Part shown: piece by piece, positions 5,263 through 6,532 of the stretch
How the letters are laid out: each line of letters starts with the position of its first letter
How positions within the stretch are numbered: position 1 is the stretch's first letter
NCBI GenBank assembly: GCA_963693635.1
Contig: CAVOBC010000278.1
Span: 1 to 6,532 of the forward strand
Direction of reading: 5' to 3'
Length of the DNA stretch: 6,532 nt
Source: CAVOBC01 sp963693635
GTDB lineage: Bacteria; Pseudomonadota; Gammaproteobacteria; Pseudomonadales; Azotimanducaceae
Translations under genes and position numbers: made by a program
Notes under the pieces: generated by a model
What the model saw: only the letters and a program-made list of their open reading frames with translations
What the model was told of the DNA's origin: nothing
The model's database searches: none

Positions 5263-6361
5263 GACGTTTTTCTTCGACTTTTTCTTCGAGCACGTCCCGC
5301 ATCCCTTCCCACTCGTCCCACATGTTGCAAAGCGCGTGTACTGACCGCTCCCAGGGATTGTTGCCTGGCTCGAATTCCAGCCACTCACCCGCCTGACCCC
5401 GGTCCGGGTGGTCAGACACGCCATTGACGATCTTGTCTGGTTGTCGCGACTTGTTGCGGATGCGAAAGATGATGTTCTTCCTGGACTCCGTACCCAACTC
5501 GTTGCGCGTGCCCGAATGCGGCATGTTAAAGAGCGTGATGCAGGCGTCCCCCGCTTCCATCAACGCCTGGGTCGGCCGCGGCCAGCGTCTGCCGTCTGGC
5601 GTCGTCTCACTGCTTTCGTCGATGAATTGCTCCCTCACGGACTCGGGCAGGTACACGAGCCCACAGCGATTGGGTGCGTCATGGTTGAGGCGGGGCCAAC
5701 CGGGGCCCTCCGGCCCGACGTGACCGTTCGTGTCCCGCTGCCAGCGGAAGAACTTCTCTGTTGCGTGGTGGGCGCCTTTCAGGAGGGCCGTCTGCCCGCA
5801 ACCCTCGCGCGTCTGATCGTTCAGACAAACGAAAACGAAGGTCGTAAAGCTGCCCATCCCCAACGTCATTTCTGGGTCCTCAAAGAGCGGCACAGAATTG
5901 TGCCCCATCACATCAGCACTGCGGCCAAGATCGCCCTTGGGGCCAGAGGCGACGTAGCGGTAATAAATCTCGTCGTCAGTTCCTTCCTGGACTTCCTGCG
6001 GCGCAGCGATAGTGCACAGCCCATCCATGTGCGACTCCGCGCCAAAATAGGGTTGGTCCGCTTCGTGGTAGCCAAGGTTGTTAAAATGATCGCCCGGCGC
6101 TCGCGGCTTATTAACACCGACCTGACAAATGCTGGGCGGGTCAAACTGCCCCATTGCCTCGTGCAAAATCGATGTCACGTCCGACGCGTTCACGAGATCA
6201 GTCATCGCCTGCGACGTGCCAATAAACTCACCCTTGTTCGCGCGCTTGATCCGGTCGAGCGCCGCATCAACCAACTCGCGCGCAACCGCGTTCTTAACGA
6301 TAATGTAGCCGTCCCGGTAGAGTGCTTGTTTTTCTTCGAGGGTAAGATGTCGCTCTGCCAT
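5258..6361 (-). CDS. PhyH-family Fe(II)/2-oxoglutarate dioxygenase, upstream paralogue
   Basis: This 367-residue protein is the tandem paralogue of the 4015-5151 product, offset by two residues with no internal gap. The iron site is H111-M-D113 (ESHMDG) and H282 (MPHSGTRN), with N287 and R294 (ESRKNIIFR). The PGSH-like segment is EGCGQTALLKGAHH (186-199). The same enlarged segment separates HxD from GAHH. The ATG at 6361 has a strong AAGGAG 8 nt upstream, so this gene probably leads the pair. The C-terminus ends LEEKVEEKRR, a charged tail encoded by a 12-nt tandem repeat and unlike the tail of its partner. Sequence differences cluster near the N-terminus (residues 45-55) and around the iron motif (HMDGLCTIAA versus HVDGSMTIAI), so substrate preference may differ; this is inference. 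Confidence 0.93.
   Translation of the reverse strand: MAERHLTLEEKQALYRDGYIIVKNAVARELVDAALDRIKRANKGEFIGTSQAMTDLVNASDVTSILHEAMGQFDPPSICQVGVNKPRAPGDHFNNLGYHEADQPYFGAESHMDGLCTIAAPQEVQEGTDDEIYYRYVASGPKGDLGRSADVMGHNSVPLFEDPEMTLGMGSFTTFVFVCLNDQTREGCGQTALLKGAHHATEKFFRWQRDTNGHVGPEGPGWPRLNHDAPNRCGLVYLPESVREQFIDESSETTPDGRRWPRPTQALMEAGDACITLFNMPHSGTRNELGTESRKNIIFRIRNKSRQPDKIVNGVSDHPDRGQAGEWLEFEPGNNPWERSVHALCNMWDEWEGMRDVLEEKVEEKRR
5267..5290 (-). repeat. Two 12-nt units encoding LEEK-VEEK at a protein C-terminus
   Basis: On the - strand CTCGAAGAAAAA (5290-5279) is followed by GTCGAAGAAAAA (5278-5267). A third degenerate unit, GTCGATGAAATA (5265-5254), follows after one extra base and supplies the TGA stop codon. 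The tail length and the stop position of this dioxygenase thus seem to derive from repeat growth. Confidence 0.8.
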
Positions 6362-6369
6362 GCACGATG

Positions 6370-6375
6370 CTCCTT
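6370..6375 (-). promoter_or_regulatory. Strong Shine-Dalgarno AAGGAG of the upstream dioxygenase gene
   Basis: Read on the - strand, AAGGAG is followed by 8 nt (CATCGTGC) and ATG at 6361-6359. It is far stronger than the site of the downstream paralogue, which has only AAGG. Confidence 0.75.
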
Positions 6376-6401
6376 GGGGTCTGCTCGCCTCTTGCGTGCG
6401 A

Positions 6402-6441
6402 GGGCTCTGGTGAAAGCCTCTTGTAAAGGGCTCTTGTGAAA
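6402..6441 (-). repeat. Three degenerate ~13-nt tandem units in the leader of the upstream dioxygenase gene
   Basis: On the + strand the units are GGGCTCTGGTGAAA (6402-6415), GCCTCTTGTAAA (6416-6427) and GGGCTCTTGTGAAA (6428-6441). They begin 41 nt upstream of the start codon, so they would probably lie in the 5' untranslated leader or promoter of the - strand gene. No -35/-10 pair is clear. The remaining bases to 6532 show nothing I can name. Confidence 0.75.
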
Positions 6442-6532
6442 GAGTTGGTTACCGCGTTGAAGCTGAACCAGAGTCGGCTGCAGCCTTGTGCTTAAAGACT
6501 GTAACCGCGTGCCGCCGCGTCCGCAACCGGCG

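Noticed and set aside
5408..6439. 343-codon + strand open frame opposite the 5258-6361 gene
   Set aside because: It is antisense to a clear dioxygenase gene. Similar antisense frames occur opposite the paralogue, as expected when the same codon pattern is duplicated.

Overview
The window looks like chromosomal DNA of a Gram-negative bacterium. It has moderately high GC and dense genes on both strands, and one encoded protein carries a lipoprotein signal with an LAGC lipobox. A proteobacterium is my best guess from the protein families, but nothing here fixes the taxon. I see no rRNA, tRNA, CRISPR array, intact mobile element or replication origin.

Left part, + strand: the 3' end of an unidentified gene (1-266); a 132-bp spacer with an inverted repeat between two direct repeats; a PhyH-type Fe(II)/2-oxoglutarate dioxygenase (399-1295); and a gamma-carbonic-anhydrase-like hexapeptide-repeat protein (start at 1379 or 1394, ending at 1933). 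The start of the last gene lies in three tandem copies of a 14-nt unit that each carry a start codon and a Shine-Dalgarno-like GGGAG. Middle part, - strand: a cyclophilin-type peptidyl-prolyl isomerase lipoprotein (about 3171 to 2446), then a tautomerase-superfamily protein with a TTG start (2367 to 1990). They lie 78 nt apart and may be co-transcribed.

Right part: about 650 bp (3172-3828) with no convincing gene but with short repeats and a hairpin. It is followed by the decayed 3' end of an ABC-2 transporter permease (- strand, about 4060 to 3829), which runs into the 3' end of a PhyH-family gene (5151 to 4015). A close tandem paralogue of that gene lies just upstream (6361 to 5258). Both paralogues keep the His-x-Asp...His iron site and the downstream Arg, so both look catalytically competent. 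Their substrates cannot be read from sequence.

The strongest unexpected signal is at the tail of the 4015-5151 gene. The two paralogues align without gaps until about codon 360, then diverge. At about that point the other reading frame starts to resemble an ABC-2 permease. The last ~18 codons and the stop codon of this gene therefore seem to be borrowed, out of frame, from a truncated permease gene. A second theme is an unusual density of short tandem repeats (periods 12-36 nt) at gene edges: in a signal peptide, in a start region, in a C-terminus and in intergenic DNA. I found no clearly new multi-gene system; the dioxygenase cluster and these gene-edge rearrangements are what merit follow-up.
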